A stretch of 64,000 nucleotides of DNA from Alteromonas sp047556435 (GTDB lineage Bacteria > Pseudomonadota > Gammaproteobacteria > Enterobacterales > Alteromonadaceae): positions 310,001-374,000 of the forward strand of contig NZ_CP180210.1 in the NCBI RefSeq assembly GCF_047556435.1. Direction: 5' to 3'. Below the pieces are notes generated by a model that saw nothing but the letters and a program-made list of their open reading frames with translations, made no database searches and had not been told where the DNA came from. Positions 1-8,446 of the stretch are shown here, one piece after another; the first letter of the stretch is position 1, and the number at the start of each line of letters is the position of its first letter. The translations under genes and the position numbers were made by a program.

Positions 1-239
1 AGGCTAAGCACCGCGCAAAAACCGCCGCACTCTGGCTGGAAGAAACCGTCGAAAGTAAGCAAAAAGTCGCTGTTTTCGGACACGGTATGAGCAATCGTTA
101 TATTCGCATGGCGCTGGAAAAGCGGGGATGGTTGGTTCGCGAGAAAGACAACGCCTACTGGGGGGTAAACCGCCTGACGCGGCAAGCCGGTTTGCCAATT
201 AACAACAATGCGAATAACGCAAACATCACTCAGTTATAA
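1..239 (+). CDS. histidine-phosphatase-like protein, 3' end only
   Basis: The window opens inside this gene. Only its last 78 codons are present, in the frame that starts at base 3, ending at TAA 237-239. The tail carries VAVFGHGMSNRYI followed by KRGW and WGVNRL, which resembles the C-terminal conserved-histidine block of the histidine phosphatase (phosphoglycerate mutase-like) superfamily; the extreme C-terminus is Asn-rich. In Vibrio the gene before mshI is csrD/mshH, an EAL-type protein; this tail does not look like one. Substrate and full domain content cannot be judged from the fragment. Confidence 0.6.
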   Translation, partial: AKHRAKTAALWLEETVESKQKVAVFGHGMSNRYIRMALEKRGWLVREKDNAYWGVNRLTRQAGLPINNNANNANITQL

Positions 240-449
240 GGCTGGCAGTACGAGTCGTAAAGCAGCCACTAACGGCGTTAAGCTTACTGGTAAGAACAAC
301 AGCCATTCTCTGGGAGCGCTGTTTTGCACCTGAATTATTCAGCTCTCGCTGGGTGCTTACTGACCTGATCGTATCCTTCCTAAGTCTACTGGCACTTTCC
401 ATAAAACTCTGTTGTAATTGTGGAAATAATAAAAGAAACATTACCTACT

Positions 450-1406
450 ATGCGGATTGGTTGGCGTGCCTACCTAAAACAAAAGTGGAGATCGGCGTCG
501 GCACACTTGTCGATAGGTGTTGCCGTTGGCACTGATACCGTCACGTTCTGCGCGCTTCAAAAAGAGCAGGACGCGCTTTGTGTGACCTCAGAAGAAACCG
601 TCGCTTACAAAGACTGGGGTAAGCATTTCAGCACTTGGGTCGAGCGCCACAGCCTGTCCGGCACACCTGCTTACGTGGCATTTTCTCTGGATTGGTACAA
701 CCTTCTGCAAATTGACCGTCCCGCAGTGGAAGACAGCGAAATGCAAAACGCCCTCTCTTACACCGTGAAAGAGCTCGTTGGCACAGATGCACCGTTGGTT
801 TTCGACTACACCGACTTGGCAGTGCCACTTGCCGGAAACAAAAAAATCAATGTGTTTGCCATACCGCATGATGCCGTGGGCATCGTGTGTCGGAATATGC
901 TGGACGCTGGTGTTGCGCTGAAACAAATCAGCGTGGCCGAGCTTGCTGCCTGTGAGTTACTGCCTTATTCAGACGAGCCTGTAATGGTGGTAGTGCAGGA
1001 GCCGGGCGAAGAAGTCTCTGTGAACATTATCAAAGACGGCAATTTGTATGTAAGCCGTCGGCTGAAAGGGTTTGAGAACCTGGGCAGCTTTTCTGAAGAT
1101 GAATTGCAGATGGGATTGATTGATTCCTTGAGCGTACAAATTCAGCGGTCCATGGATTACTTCGAAAGTCAGCTGCGCCAGTCTCCGGTTCGCAAAATCA
1201 GGCTTCGTTTGGATACTACGCACACCGCGATTGTTGCCCAGCAGATTAATCAGGTAGTGCCGGCCGATGTTGCCGCTATTGATACGCAGGTAACTGTGAA
1301 AGAGCCTCTGGCGGTCTCACGGCTGAACATGTCTGCACTGGGAATCGCGTTGGTGCCACTACGGGAAACGCAAAACCCCACTGAAGCGGATGGACAGGCA
1401 GCCTGA
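450..1406 (+). CDS. mshI: MSHA pilus biogenesis protein MshI (PilM-like)
   Basis: First gene of the msh cluster. About 318 residues with no signal peptide; the length and the segment LSIGVAVGTDTVTFCAL near the N-terminus fit MshI, the actin-fold PilM-type cytoplasmic component of the type IV pilus inner-membrane platform, which recruits the PilN-like partner encoded next. An ATG at 450 is chosen; a GTG at 420 in the same frame would add ten residues, and neither has a good ribosome-binding site. The stop TGA (1404-1406) overlaps the ATG of the next gene by one base, which suggests translational coupling. The identification rests mainly on position and length; sequence motifs are weak, as usual in this family. 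Confidence 0.85.
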   Translation: MRIGWRAYLKQKWRSASAHLSIGVAVGTDTVTFCALQKEQDALCVTSEETVAYKDWGKHFSTWVERHSLSGTPAYVAFSLDWYNLLQIDRPAVEDSEMQNALSYTVKELVGTDAPLVFDYTDLAVPLAGNKKINVFAIPHDAVGIVCRNMLDAGVALKQISVAELAACELLPYSDEPVMVVVQEPGEEVSVNIIKDGNLYVSRRLKGFENLGSFSEDELQMGLIDSLSVQIQRSMDYFESQLRQSPVRKIRLRLDTTHTAIVAQQINQVVPADVAAIDTQVTVKEPLAVSRLNMSALGIALVPLRETQNPTEADGQAA

Positions 1407-2023
1407 TGAAGCATCGTATTAACCTCTATCAGGCCTCGTTTCAGCCGCGCCTTGATTTATTGTCTCTAAGTAGCGTGGCAGCGGCGCTCGGTGGCCTGTT
1501 GGCAGTCATGCTGATAACCTGGGTGATCATGACGGCGGTGGCTTCTACAGCGGAAGAGGACCTCGCGGCGCTTGTTTCTGAAAATCAGCGTTTGCAGATT
1601 GATGTCAATGCGATGCAGGCGGTCTTGGCCGAGCGTGAGCCCGACCCGGTTCTGACCACAAAAGTGAATACACTAAAAAACACCCTGAGTAAGCAGGACC
1701 AGCTTCTTGAGGAGCTGGCCAGCCGTGAAGTAATACGAAATACCGGGTTTGCCCAGCTATTGACAGATTTGGCCGCGCAAAGCCGGCCAGATATCTGGCT
1801 TCAGTCTGTGGCGGTCTCAGAATCGATGATGTTGTTGCAGGGACAGGTCTCGCAACCTGAAGCCATGCCGCAATGGCTGACACGACTTGCCCAGACCCAA
1901 TCTTTTTCCGGTCGCACCTTTGATTCTGCCAGCGTGATGCGAGAAGAGGATGCCTTGGTGTTTACTCTTGAAGCACAACGTCAGGAAAAGGAAGCCGGAC
2001 AATCGAAGGGAGGCAAGCGATGA
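1406..2023 (+). CDS. PilN-like MSHA biogenesis protein
   Basis: 205 residues: a short cytoplasmic N-terminus (MKHRINLYQASFQPR, typical of PilN), one transmembrane helix at about residues 22-47, then a periplasmic coiled coil (SENQRLQIDVNAMQAVL onward) and a small alpha/beta domain. This is the PilN/GspL-C type architecture: PilN inserts its N-terminal peptide into PilM (here MshI) and pairs through the periplasmic domain with the PilO-like protein (here MshJ). Some annotations call it a second mshI. It overlaps mshI by one base and mshJ by four (ATGA), in the pilM-N-O-P-Q order of other type IV pilus operons. Confidence 0.85.
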   Translation: MKHRINLYQASFQPRLDLLSLSSVAAALGGLLAVMLITWVIMTAVASTAEEDLAALVSENQRLQIDVNAMQAVLAEREPDPVLTTKVNTLKNTLSKQDQLLEELASREVIRNTGFAQLLTDLAAQSRPDIWLQSVAVSESMMLLQGQVSQPEAMPQWLTRLAQTQSFSGRTFDSASVMREEDALVFTLEAQRQEKEAGQSKGGKR

Positions 2024-2667
2024 GTCAACCTACCACGGCTGAGAAATTTGCGGCATTGTCTGTACGTGAAAAAGGCCTGATACTGGCTGCCGGTGTGGTG
2101 GTGGTTTTCATGTTGTGCCTGACCTTTTTGATAGAGCCGGCCGTCAAAGCGATAACCAGTGCCGAGCAGGCACTGCAGATTGAGCAGGAGCGGAATAAGT
2201 CGCTGGTGCAGCAGCAGGCCGCGTTCAGGCAAGCGCTGAACGAAGATCCTGATCTTGAACTTAAGCGTCAGCTTGAAATTCTGACACGCCAATATGAACA
2301 GCTGCAAACTACCTTTGCTGCTGAGCTTGGCGAACTGGTGTTACCACAGCAGATGCCAGGGCTGATTGAGGGCGTGTTTTCCCGGGCCAGTGGTTTAACG
2401 CTCATTGAAATGCGCTCACTTACGCCTACGAATATTTTTGCCGATAAGCCCGACATGGAAGGCGTTGCTGTGTATCAGCATGGTCTGTCACTGACATTCC
2501 AGGGACGTTACTTCGATGTGCGCGATTTTCTGGCGTCTCTTGAGAAGTTGACCTCCCAACTTTATTGGCGTTCAATGGCTTACAATGTAGAAGAGTACCC
2601 GGATGCAAGGGTTACCATTGAAGTATATACCTTAAGCACAGAGAAGGCGTTTATTGGTGTTGAGTAA
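2020..2667 (+). CDS. mshJ: MSHA biogenesis protein MshJ (PilO/GspM-like)
   Basis: 215 residues with one transmembrane helix at about residues 20-42 (GLILAAGVVVVFMLCLTFLI), a glutamine-rich coiled coil at about 50-100, and a C-terminal periplasmic ferredoxin-like region. The plan matches PilO/GspM proteins, which form an inner-membrane heterodimer with the PilN-like protein and pass assembly signals between the ATPase platform and the secretin. It starts four bases inside the upstream gene and its own end overlaps the start region of mshK, so it is within one transcript. The symbol is given by order and architecture. Confidence 0.88.
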   Translation: MSQPTTAEKFAALSVREKGLILAAGVVVVFMLCLTFLIEPAVKAITSAEQALQIEQERNKSLVQQQAAFRQALNEDPDLELKRQLEILTRQYEQLQTTFAAELGELVLPQQMPGLIEGVFSRASGLTLIEMRSLTPTNIFADKPDMEGVAVYQHGLSLTFQGRYFDVRDFLASLEKLTSQLYWRSMAYNVEEYPDARVTIEVYTLSTEKAFIGVE

Positions 2668-3025
2668 AGTCGTGGTATTGGTTGTGATAATAATAATGCT
2701 GTTCGCGACTCAGGTCGTCGCACAGCAGGAGCGCGATCCCACACGTCCTGGTAAATTTGCCGTGACTGGCAATTCCGAAGCCATTGCGGCGCCAGTTGCC
2801 AGCCGGTTTATGCTGAATGCGATTTTTTATTCAACTGACCGAAGTCAGGCAATTGTCAATAAACAAGTGGTGACGGTCGGTAGCCGTTTGTCGAATGCCA
2901 TGGTGTCCGAAATCGGGCCTGACTCAGTGGTAATGCTAATAGAAGAACAGGGAGAAACGCGGGAAACCGTTCTGCGACTTTCTCCTCACGCGTCAGTGAA
3001 ACGCGATGCCTCAGAGGATTTTTAA
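2657..3025 (+). CDS. mshK: MSHA biogenesis protein MshK (PilP-like)
   Basis: About 122 residues: a hydrophobic N-terminal signal segment (VVVLVVIIIMLFATQVVAQ), the tract ERDPTRPG, then a small beta domain (FMLNAIFYSTDRSQAIVNKQVVTVGS cut short here) like the homology region of PilP/GspC, which binds the N domains of the secretin. Three alternative starts lie together: TTG 2654, GTG 2657, TTG 2660. GTG is chosen for its spacing behind GAAGG at 2644-2648. The gene overlaps the end of mshJ by eleven bases and is followed directly by mshL, its expected partner. Confidence 0.82.
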   Translation: MLSKVVVLVVIIIMLFATQVVAQQERDPTRPGKFAVTGNSEAIAAPVASRFMLNAIFYSTDRSQAIVNKQVVTVGSRLSNAMVSEIGPDSVVMLIEEQGETRETVLRLSPHASVKRDASEDF

Positions 3026-3026
3026 G

Positions 3027-4703
3027 ATGGGCTATACAGGCAGATATCTGCTTGCACTTGCTGCAGTAATCAGCGTGGCGGGCTGTCAGTCGACGTCATC
3101 TTCCAACGAAACTCAACGTTCCGCCGTCGAGCAGGACTTGAGTGAACAGCGCGATGCACAACAGCAACAGGAGTTGCGCAATGCCGGTACTGCTCTTCAG
3201 GACATGCCACAGGCGGTAACTGCCGCGCTCAATGCGCCGCTGCAATCTGGCGCAGATGCCGACTTATTCGGCCCGCAAAAGTTCGATGTCAGCGCACAGA
3301 ATGTGGATGTCAGAGCCTTTTTTACCGGCCTTGTTCATGACACGCCTTACAGTGCGGCTATTCATCCTGAGGTTACCGGTGATATCAGCCTGAACCTGAA
3401 GCAGGTCACGATGGAGCAAATCATGTCGCTGGTCAGCGAGCTCTATGGTTACGATATTGCCCGCTCCGATACTATTTATCGTGTTCGCCCGGCAACCATG
3501 CGAACAGAGACGTTTCCGGTGAACTATTTGCTGATGAAGCGGGATGGCTCTACCCAAACCAGCATTATTTCCGGTGGTGTGTCGCAAAAGGACAATAATA
3601 ACGGCTACGCTGGCAACAGTCCGTTTAATAATTTCAGCGGCAACTCGCAAAACAGCAATAATCTGGGAAACCAGATGAACAACAACGCTAACGGCACCAG
3701 CATCACTACCCGCACCGAAACCAATTTCTGGGAGGATCTACAGGAAAGCCTGGAGGCCATGATCGGCACCGAAAACGGTCGTGCTGTGTTTGTTACGCCA
3801 CAGGCAGGGTTGGTAACCGTGCGTGCGATGCCTTCTGAAATTCAGGAGATAAAGCATTTTCTGAATGTGTCTGAAACCAATCTGCAAAAGCAAGTGATTC
3901 TGGAAGCGCGCATTCTCGAAGTGATATTGAATGACGATTACCAGCAAGGCATAAACTGGAACGATATAGTGGCTACCGGCAGTACCGAGTTTTCGTTATC
4001 CACTACTGCCGCGACGCTGGGGAATAACATTACTTCCACTCTTGGCGGTATTACTACCCTGTCATTTTTAAATGAAGATTTTTCCGGCATGTTGTCACTG
4101 CTGTCTACACAGGGCAATGTGCAGGTGCTGTCCAGCCCCCGCGTTACGGCGATCAATAATCAGAAAGCGGTAATTAAGGTGGGGGATGATGAATACTTTG
4201 TCACCGAAGTTTCCAGTCAGAATACCATTACATCAACGACTACGTCGGTGGTGCCGAATATCGAGCTTACGCCATTCTTCTCAGGGATCGCGCTGGATGT
4301 TACACCTCAAATCGATGATAACGGCAGCGTGCTTTTGCATGTTCACCCCTCGGTGATCGAAACCCAGGAGCAACAAAAAGTCGTGACGCTGAATCAGGAG
4401 CAAATTGTCCTGCCACTGGCGCAAAGCACAATCCGTGAATCCGACACCATTATTCGCGCCGCGTCCGGTGAAATTGTGGTGATTGGCGGACTGATGCAGA
4501 CCACCGTGGGTGATACGGTGTCCAAAACGCCACTGCTTGGCGATATCCCTCTGCTAGGCGAGCTCTTTACTAACAAGCGCCAGCAGGAAACCAAAAAAGA
4601 GCTAATTATTCTGTTAAAACCCACTATTGTCGGCGCCGGCACCTGGAGTAAACAAATGGAACAGAGCCGCGCAACAATGGCTGACTGGTTGTATGTAGAG
4701 TAA
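3027..4703 (+). CDS. mshL: MSHA outer-membrane secretin MshL (lipoprotein)
   Basis: The channel through which the MSHA pilus passes the outer membrane. ATG 3027 is preferred to ATG 3006 because AGAGGA lies eight bases upstream and because the protein then starts with a clean lipoprotein signal ending at LSVAGC-like residues (IS-VAGC, Cys20). It is about 558 residues: a Gln/Ala-rich region, an N0/STN-type domain near 90-160, an Asn/Ser-rich linker near 185-230, secretin N1-type folds, and the C-terminal secretin beta-barrel domain with PLLGDIPLLGELFTNK and ELIILLKPTIV at the end. The Asn-rich linker is normal for MshL. It follows mshK and precedes the ATPase gene mshM by two bases. Confidence 0.93.
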   Translation: MGYTGRYLLALAAVISVAGCQSTSSSNETQRSAVEQDLSEQRDAQQQQELRNAGTALQDMPQAVTAALNAPLQSGADADLFGPQKFDVSAQNVDVRAFFTGLVHDTPYSAAIHPEVTGDISLNLKQVTMEQIMSLVSELYGYDIARSDTIYRVRPATMRTETFPVNYLLMKRDGSTQTSIISGGVSQKDNNNGYAGNSPFNNFSGNSQNSNNLGNQMNNNANGTSITTRTETNFWEDLQESLEAMIGTENGRAVFVTPQAGLVTVRAMPSEIQEIKHFLNVSETNLQKQVILEARILEVILNDDYQQGINWNDIVATGSTEFSLSTTAATLGNNITSTLGGITTLSFLNEDFSGMLSLLSTQGNVQVLSSPRVTAINNQKAVIKVGDDEYFVTEVSSQNTITSTTTSVVPNIELTPFFSGIALDVTPQIDDNGSVLLHVHPSVIETQEQQKVVTLNQEQIVLPLAQSTIRESDTIIRAASGEIVVIGGLMQTTVGDTVSKTPLLGDIPLLGELFTNKRQQETKKELIILLKPTIVGAGTWSKQMEQSRATMADWLYVE

Positions 4704-4705
4704 CT

Positions 4706-5620
4706 ATGTACCTGTATCACTTCGGCATTAATGAGCTGCCCTTTACGCTGACACCGAACACCAGCTATTTTTTCGGGCTGCCCAGTCACAACGAAGCGTT
4801 GCAGGTATTGTTGACTGCGCTAAAAACCGGTGAAGGATTTATTAAAGTCACGGGTGAGGTGGGTACCGGTAAAACATTAATCTGCCGAAAACTGCTGAAC
4901 GAACTACCGAACCACTTCGAAGCGGCTTACATTCCCAACCCAATGCTGTCTCCGGACGAGCTGCGTCGCGCGGTAGCCAGTGAGCTGGGTGTTGAGTTAG
5001 GTGAAAACAGCGATCAACAGGCGTTTACCCAAAAAATACAACAACGACTGATAACGATTCATCAGCAACAGAAAAGCGCTGTGCTGATTATCGATGAGGC
5101 GCAGGCATTGCCAACGCAAAGTATTGAGGCATTGCGGCTGATGACCAACCTGGAAACCGAGTCCCGCAAACTGTTGCAGGTGGTGTTATTCGGACAACCC
5201 GAGCTGGACGAGAAACTGGCGCTGGATGAACTCAGGCAGTTAAAGCAGCGCATTACGTTTAGCTACACGCTTAAACTAATGGATGCAGACCAGGTATTTC
5301 AGTACGTTCGTCACAGAATGGCAGTTGCCGGATATCGTGGTAATGCACTGTTTACGCAGGCGTTATGTAAGTTATTGTACGACGCCAGCAGGGGAACGCC
5401 CAGAATTGTAAATGTACTTTGCCACAAGTCACTTATGCTGGCCTATGGAGAGGGGAAAACCGAGGTGGAGCGACGTCACGTTATTGGCGCTATTGACGAT
5501 ACCGAAGCGGCGGATAAACCGACATCACGACCACTGCCATACCTTGCTTTAGCGGGGGCGTTAACCCTCTGTGTGGTTGCCGCGGCCGTCGCCTTCTGGC
5601 GCTGGGGAGTTATCGCATGA
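4706..5620 (+). CDS. mshM: MSHA biogenesis ATPase MshM (ExeA-like)
   Basis: 304-residue AAA ATPase of the ExeA/GspA group. Walker A is GEVGTGKT (residues 50-57) and Walker B is AVLIIDEAQALP with the DEAQ box; a sensor-like region follows (LFGQPELDEKLA). A single hydrophobic helix near the C-terminus (YLALAGALTLCVVAAAVAFW) would anchor it in the inner membrane with a very short periplasmic tail, unlike ExeA with its peptidoglycan-binding extension. The likely role is energising secretin assembly or pilus dynamics. It overlaps mshN by four bases (ATGA). Confidence 0.92.
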   Translation: MYLYHFGINELPFTLTPNTSYFFGLPSHNEALQVLLTALKTGEGFIKVTGEVGTGKTLICRKLLNELPNHFEAAYIPNPMLSPDELRRAVASELGVELGENSDQQAFTQKIQQRLITIHQQQKSAVLIIDEAQALPTQSIEALRLMTNLETESRKLLQVVLFGQPELDEKLALDELRQLKQRITFSYTLKLMDADQVFQYVRHRMAVAGYRGNALFTQALCKLLYDASRGTPRIVNVLCHKSLMLAYGEGKTEVERRHVIGAIDDTEAADKPTSRPLPYLALAGALTLCVVAAAVAFWRWGVIA

Positions 5621-6717
5621 GTGTGGTGAATAAAATGCTTAAAGATCTGGAGGCCCGGGAGGGAGATGAAAAGTCCCATGCCAATTATCAGCCCCCGGTG
5701 AAAAAATCGCCGCGACTCCGGTTTTGGGTTTACGGCCTGATTATCGCAGCGGTAGTGGTTATTGCATTTGCTCTACTGACTGTGCCTGAAAAGACGCCGG
5801 AACCGCAGCCGGTAGCCTCGGTCACTCCGGTTGCTGAACCAGAGAATACTGAAGCAGGCAATCCACCAGTGGCTGAGAAACCAGCGGCAAAAACCGTGTC
5901 CGACAAACCGCCTGAGAAAAAGAAAGGCTCACTGTTAACCCGACCCATCAATGAGCTTGTGGCCGAAGCCAGAGGGGAAAAACCTGCCACCTCTGACACA
6001 AACTCACAATCCGCGTCAGAGGGGAGTATGCGGGCTGTTGCTGAACCCGTAAACGAAACGACAGAGACTCAGGTAGTCAGCGCCGCAGAAGAAAGCGCTG
6101 TGACACGATTTGAGCTCACATCTGAAGAGAACACAGACAAACCCTTACAAAACTTGCGTGAACGTATCCGCCTTGCGCTGGCAAAGCCCCAAAAAGGCGA
6201 AGCAATCGCGCTGATGCGTGAACTCATTGACGCCGAGCCAGAAAATATTGCGGTGCGTAAAAAGCTGTCGGCGATCCTGTTTGCTGAAGGCCAGGTAGGT
6301 AACGCCAGAGACATGCTGATCAAAACACTTGCCATGAAGCCGTCAGATCACAGCGTAAGATTAATGCTGGCCCGACTCTATGTGCAGCAGGGCCAGGTTG
6401 ATGCAGCGGCTGCCGTACTTGCTGATGCAGACCGCTTTCTACCGGTCACAACTGATCTACTGGCATTCCGCGCCGTTGCAGCGCAGGAGCGGGGAGATTA
6501 CCCGCGTGCGCTTTCCGATTACAACCAACTGGCGGCAATGTCTCCGGAGCAGGCGAGGTGGTGGCTGGGTGTAGGAACCAGCGCGGACAAACTGGGCCAG
6601 CAGGAAGTGGCGAAGAAAGCTTACCAGCAAGCGTTATCGTTAGGGCAGCTAAGCAGAGATGTACAGCAATTTATGTCACAGCGTGTAAGCGTGTTGTCCG
6701 GAGGCGTGAATGAATAA
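5617..6717 (+). CDS. mshN: MSHA biogenesis TPR protein MshN
   Basis: 366 residues. It begins MSVVNKMLKDLEAREG, a motif common to MshN/GspB-like proteins, followed by one transmembrane helix (about 33-55), a long Pro/Glu/Ala-rich low-complexity periplasmic linker (about 60-170), and C-terminal tetratricopeptide repeats (about 180-350, with repeated LMLARLYVQQGQ-type helices). It lies between the two ATPase genes mshM and mshE, overlaps both (4 and 8 bases), and probably scaffolds the secretin or links the inner membrane to it, as in GspAB pairs. The exact role in MSHA assembly is not settled. Confidence 0.9.
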   Translation: MSVVNKMLKDLEAREGDEKSHANYQPPVKKSPRLRFWVYGLIIAAVVVIAFALLTVPEKTPEPQPVASVTPVAEPENTEAGNPPVAEKPAAKTVSDKPPEKKKGSLLTRPINELVAEARGEKPATSDTNSQSASEGSMRAVAEPVNETTETQVVSAAEESAVTRFELTSEENTDKPLQNLRERIRLALAKPQKGEAIALMRELIDAEPENIAVRKKLSAILFAEGQVGNARDMLIKTLAMKPSDHSVRLMLARLYVQQGQVDAAAAVLADADRFLPVTTDLLAFRAVAAQERGDYPRALSDYNQLAAMSPEQARWWLGVGTSADKLGQQEVAKKAYQQALSLGQLSRDVQQFMSQRVSVLSGGVNE

Positions 6718-8446
6718 GCCGCGTATCCGCCTGGGCGATTTGCTGGTGCAGAGCCACCTGATTAGCGAAGATCAGCTAATGGAAGCTCTGGCGGAGCAAA
6801 AGCGCACGGGCAGAAAGTTAGGCGCTACATTGACGTCGCTGAATATGGTGTCAGAAAGTCAGTTGCTGGAATTGTTGTCTACTCACCTGAAGGTACCGTT
6901 GATAAACCTGGAGGATTACCGGGTAAATCAGAATGCTGTAAAACTGTTGCCCGAGATCCAGGCCCGCCGTTATCGCGCGATGGTTATTGATGATAAAGGT
7001 GATACGTTGTTGGTGGCGATGACCGATCCTGCCGATCTTAACGCAGTCGACACGCTGACTGAACAGCTTCCCAAGCCAATAGAGCTGGCTGTTGTCAGCG
7101 AACAGCAATTGTTTTCTGCCTACGACAGCTATTATCGCAAAACAGAAGAAATCGCCTCTTTCGCGCAGGAACTGGCGGAGGAATACGATACCGAAGATGA
7201 CTTCAACCTGTCGGCAGGTATCGAAGACGAGCAGGAAACGGCCGTTGCCCGGTTACTGCAGTCGATTTTTGAGGATGCCGTGTTAGCTAAAGCGTCTGAT
7301 ATTCATATTGAACCAGACGAAAACCAGCTTCGAATTCGTCAGCGCGTTGATGGCGTGCTACAGGAAAATGTCATCCCGGAAAAAAACATCGCGTCGGCGC
7401 TGGTACTGCGTCTGAAACTGATGGCGGGGCTGGATATATCAGAAAAACGGCTGCCGCAGGATGGTCGCACGCAGGTTGTTATCAAAGGCCACCGCGTAGA
7501 CGTGCGATTATCCACTATGCCGGTGCAATCTGGCGAGTCTGTAGTAATGCGTTTGCTGGACCAGTCCGCCGGCTTACTGACACTGGATCAGACCGGAATG
7601 CCGGGGCCTATCCTAAAACGTTTCCGAACGCTGCTAAAACGTCCCCATGGCATGATCCTGGTAACCGGTCCGACAGGCTCCGGGAAAACCACTACCCTGT
7701 ACGGTGCGTTAAGTGAGCTGAACCGGGCGGAATCCAAAATTATCACTGTGGAAGACCCCGTGGAGTACCGGCTTCCGCGAATTAATCAGGTACAGGTGAA
7801 CCAGAAAATCGATCTGTCGTTTTCACAAATTCTTCGCACAACACTGCGGCAAGATCCCGATATTATCATGGTGGGGGAGATGCGTGACCAGGAAACCGTT
7901 GAGATCGGTTTGCGTGGCGCACTTACCGGTCACCTTGTGCTTTCCACATTGCACACCAACGATGCGGTATCCAGCGCTATCCGTTTGCTCGATATGGGGG
8001 CGCCCGGGTATCTGGTTGCCAGCTCACTGCGGGGTATCGTCGCTCAGCGTCTGGTGCGTCGAAACTGTGATAACTGTGCCCAGCCCTATACGCCGAATCA
8101 GGAAGAAGCATTTTGGTTATCAAATATCGATGCGGCGTCAAAGGATGTCACCTTCAAAAAGGGTGAAGGTTGTCAAAAATGCAATCAAACGGGTTACCGA
8201 GGGCGAATCGGGGTTTTCGAGCTACTGGAAATGACCGATGCCATGATGAATGCGCTGAAAGTCGGCGATACCGTCGCGTTTGCCGATGCGGCGACCAAAA
8301 GTAACCATTATCGCCCGCTTTCCTATGCCGCGCTGACCTACGCAAAAATGGGGATCACCTCGGTCGATGAAGTATTGAGGCTGGTAGAGATGGTGGCGGA
8401 GTCGCCGGAAGACGCGTCGACGACGGATGATCAGGACAATGGCTAA
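6710..8446 (+). CDS. mshE: MSHA pilus extension ATPase MshE
   Basis: 578-residue hexameric GspE/PilB-type ATPase that drives MSHA pilus extension. In order: an N-terminal MshEN c-di-GMP-binding region (two 24-residue motifs at 7-30 and 36-59), an N2 domain, and the ATPase core with Walker A GPTGSGKTTT from residue 320, an Asp box (VEDPVEYRL), Walker B (DPDIIMVGEMRD), a His box (STLHTND) and a tetracysteine zinc site CxxC...CxxC (CDNC and CQKC). Length is normal. In both MshEN motifs the usual glycine at position 10 is replaced (His16, Asn45), see findings. It overlaps mshN by eight bases. Confidence 0.95.
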   Translation: MNKPRIRLGDLLVQSHLISEDQLMEALAEQKRTGRKLGATLTSLNMVSESQLLELLSTHLKVPLINLEDYRVNQNAVKLLPEIQARRYRAMVIDDKGDTLLVAMTDPADLNAVDTLTEQLPKPIELAVVSEQQLFSAYDSYYRKTEEIASFAQELAEEYDTEDDFNLSAGIEDEQETAVARLLQSIFEDAVLAKASDIHIEPDENQLRIRQRVDGVLQENVIPEKNIASALVLRLKLMAGLDISEKRLPQDGRTQVVIKGHRVDVRLSTMPVQSGESVVMRLLDQSAGLLTLDQTGMPGPILKRFRTLLKRPHGMILVTGPTGSGKTTTLYGALSELNRAESKIITVEDPVEYRLPRINQVQVNQKIDLSFSQILRTTLRQDPDIIMVGEMRDQETVEIGLRGALTGHLVLSTLHTNDAVSSAIRLLDMGAPGYLVASSLRGIVAQRLVRRNCDNCAQPYTPNQEEAFWLSNIDAASKDVTFKKGEGCQKCNQTGYRGRIGVFELLEMTDAMMNALKVGDTVAFADAATKSNHYRPLSYAALTYAKMGITSVDEVLRLVEMVAESPEDASTTDDQDNG

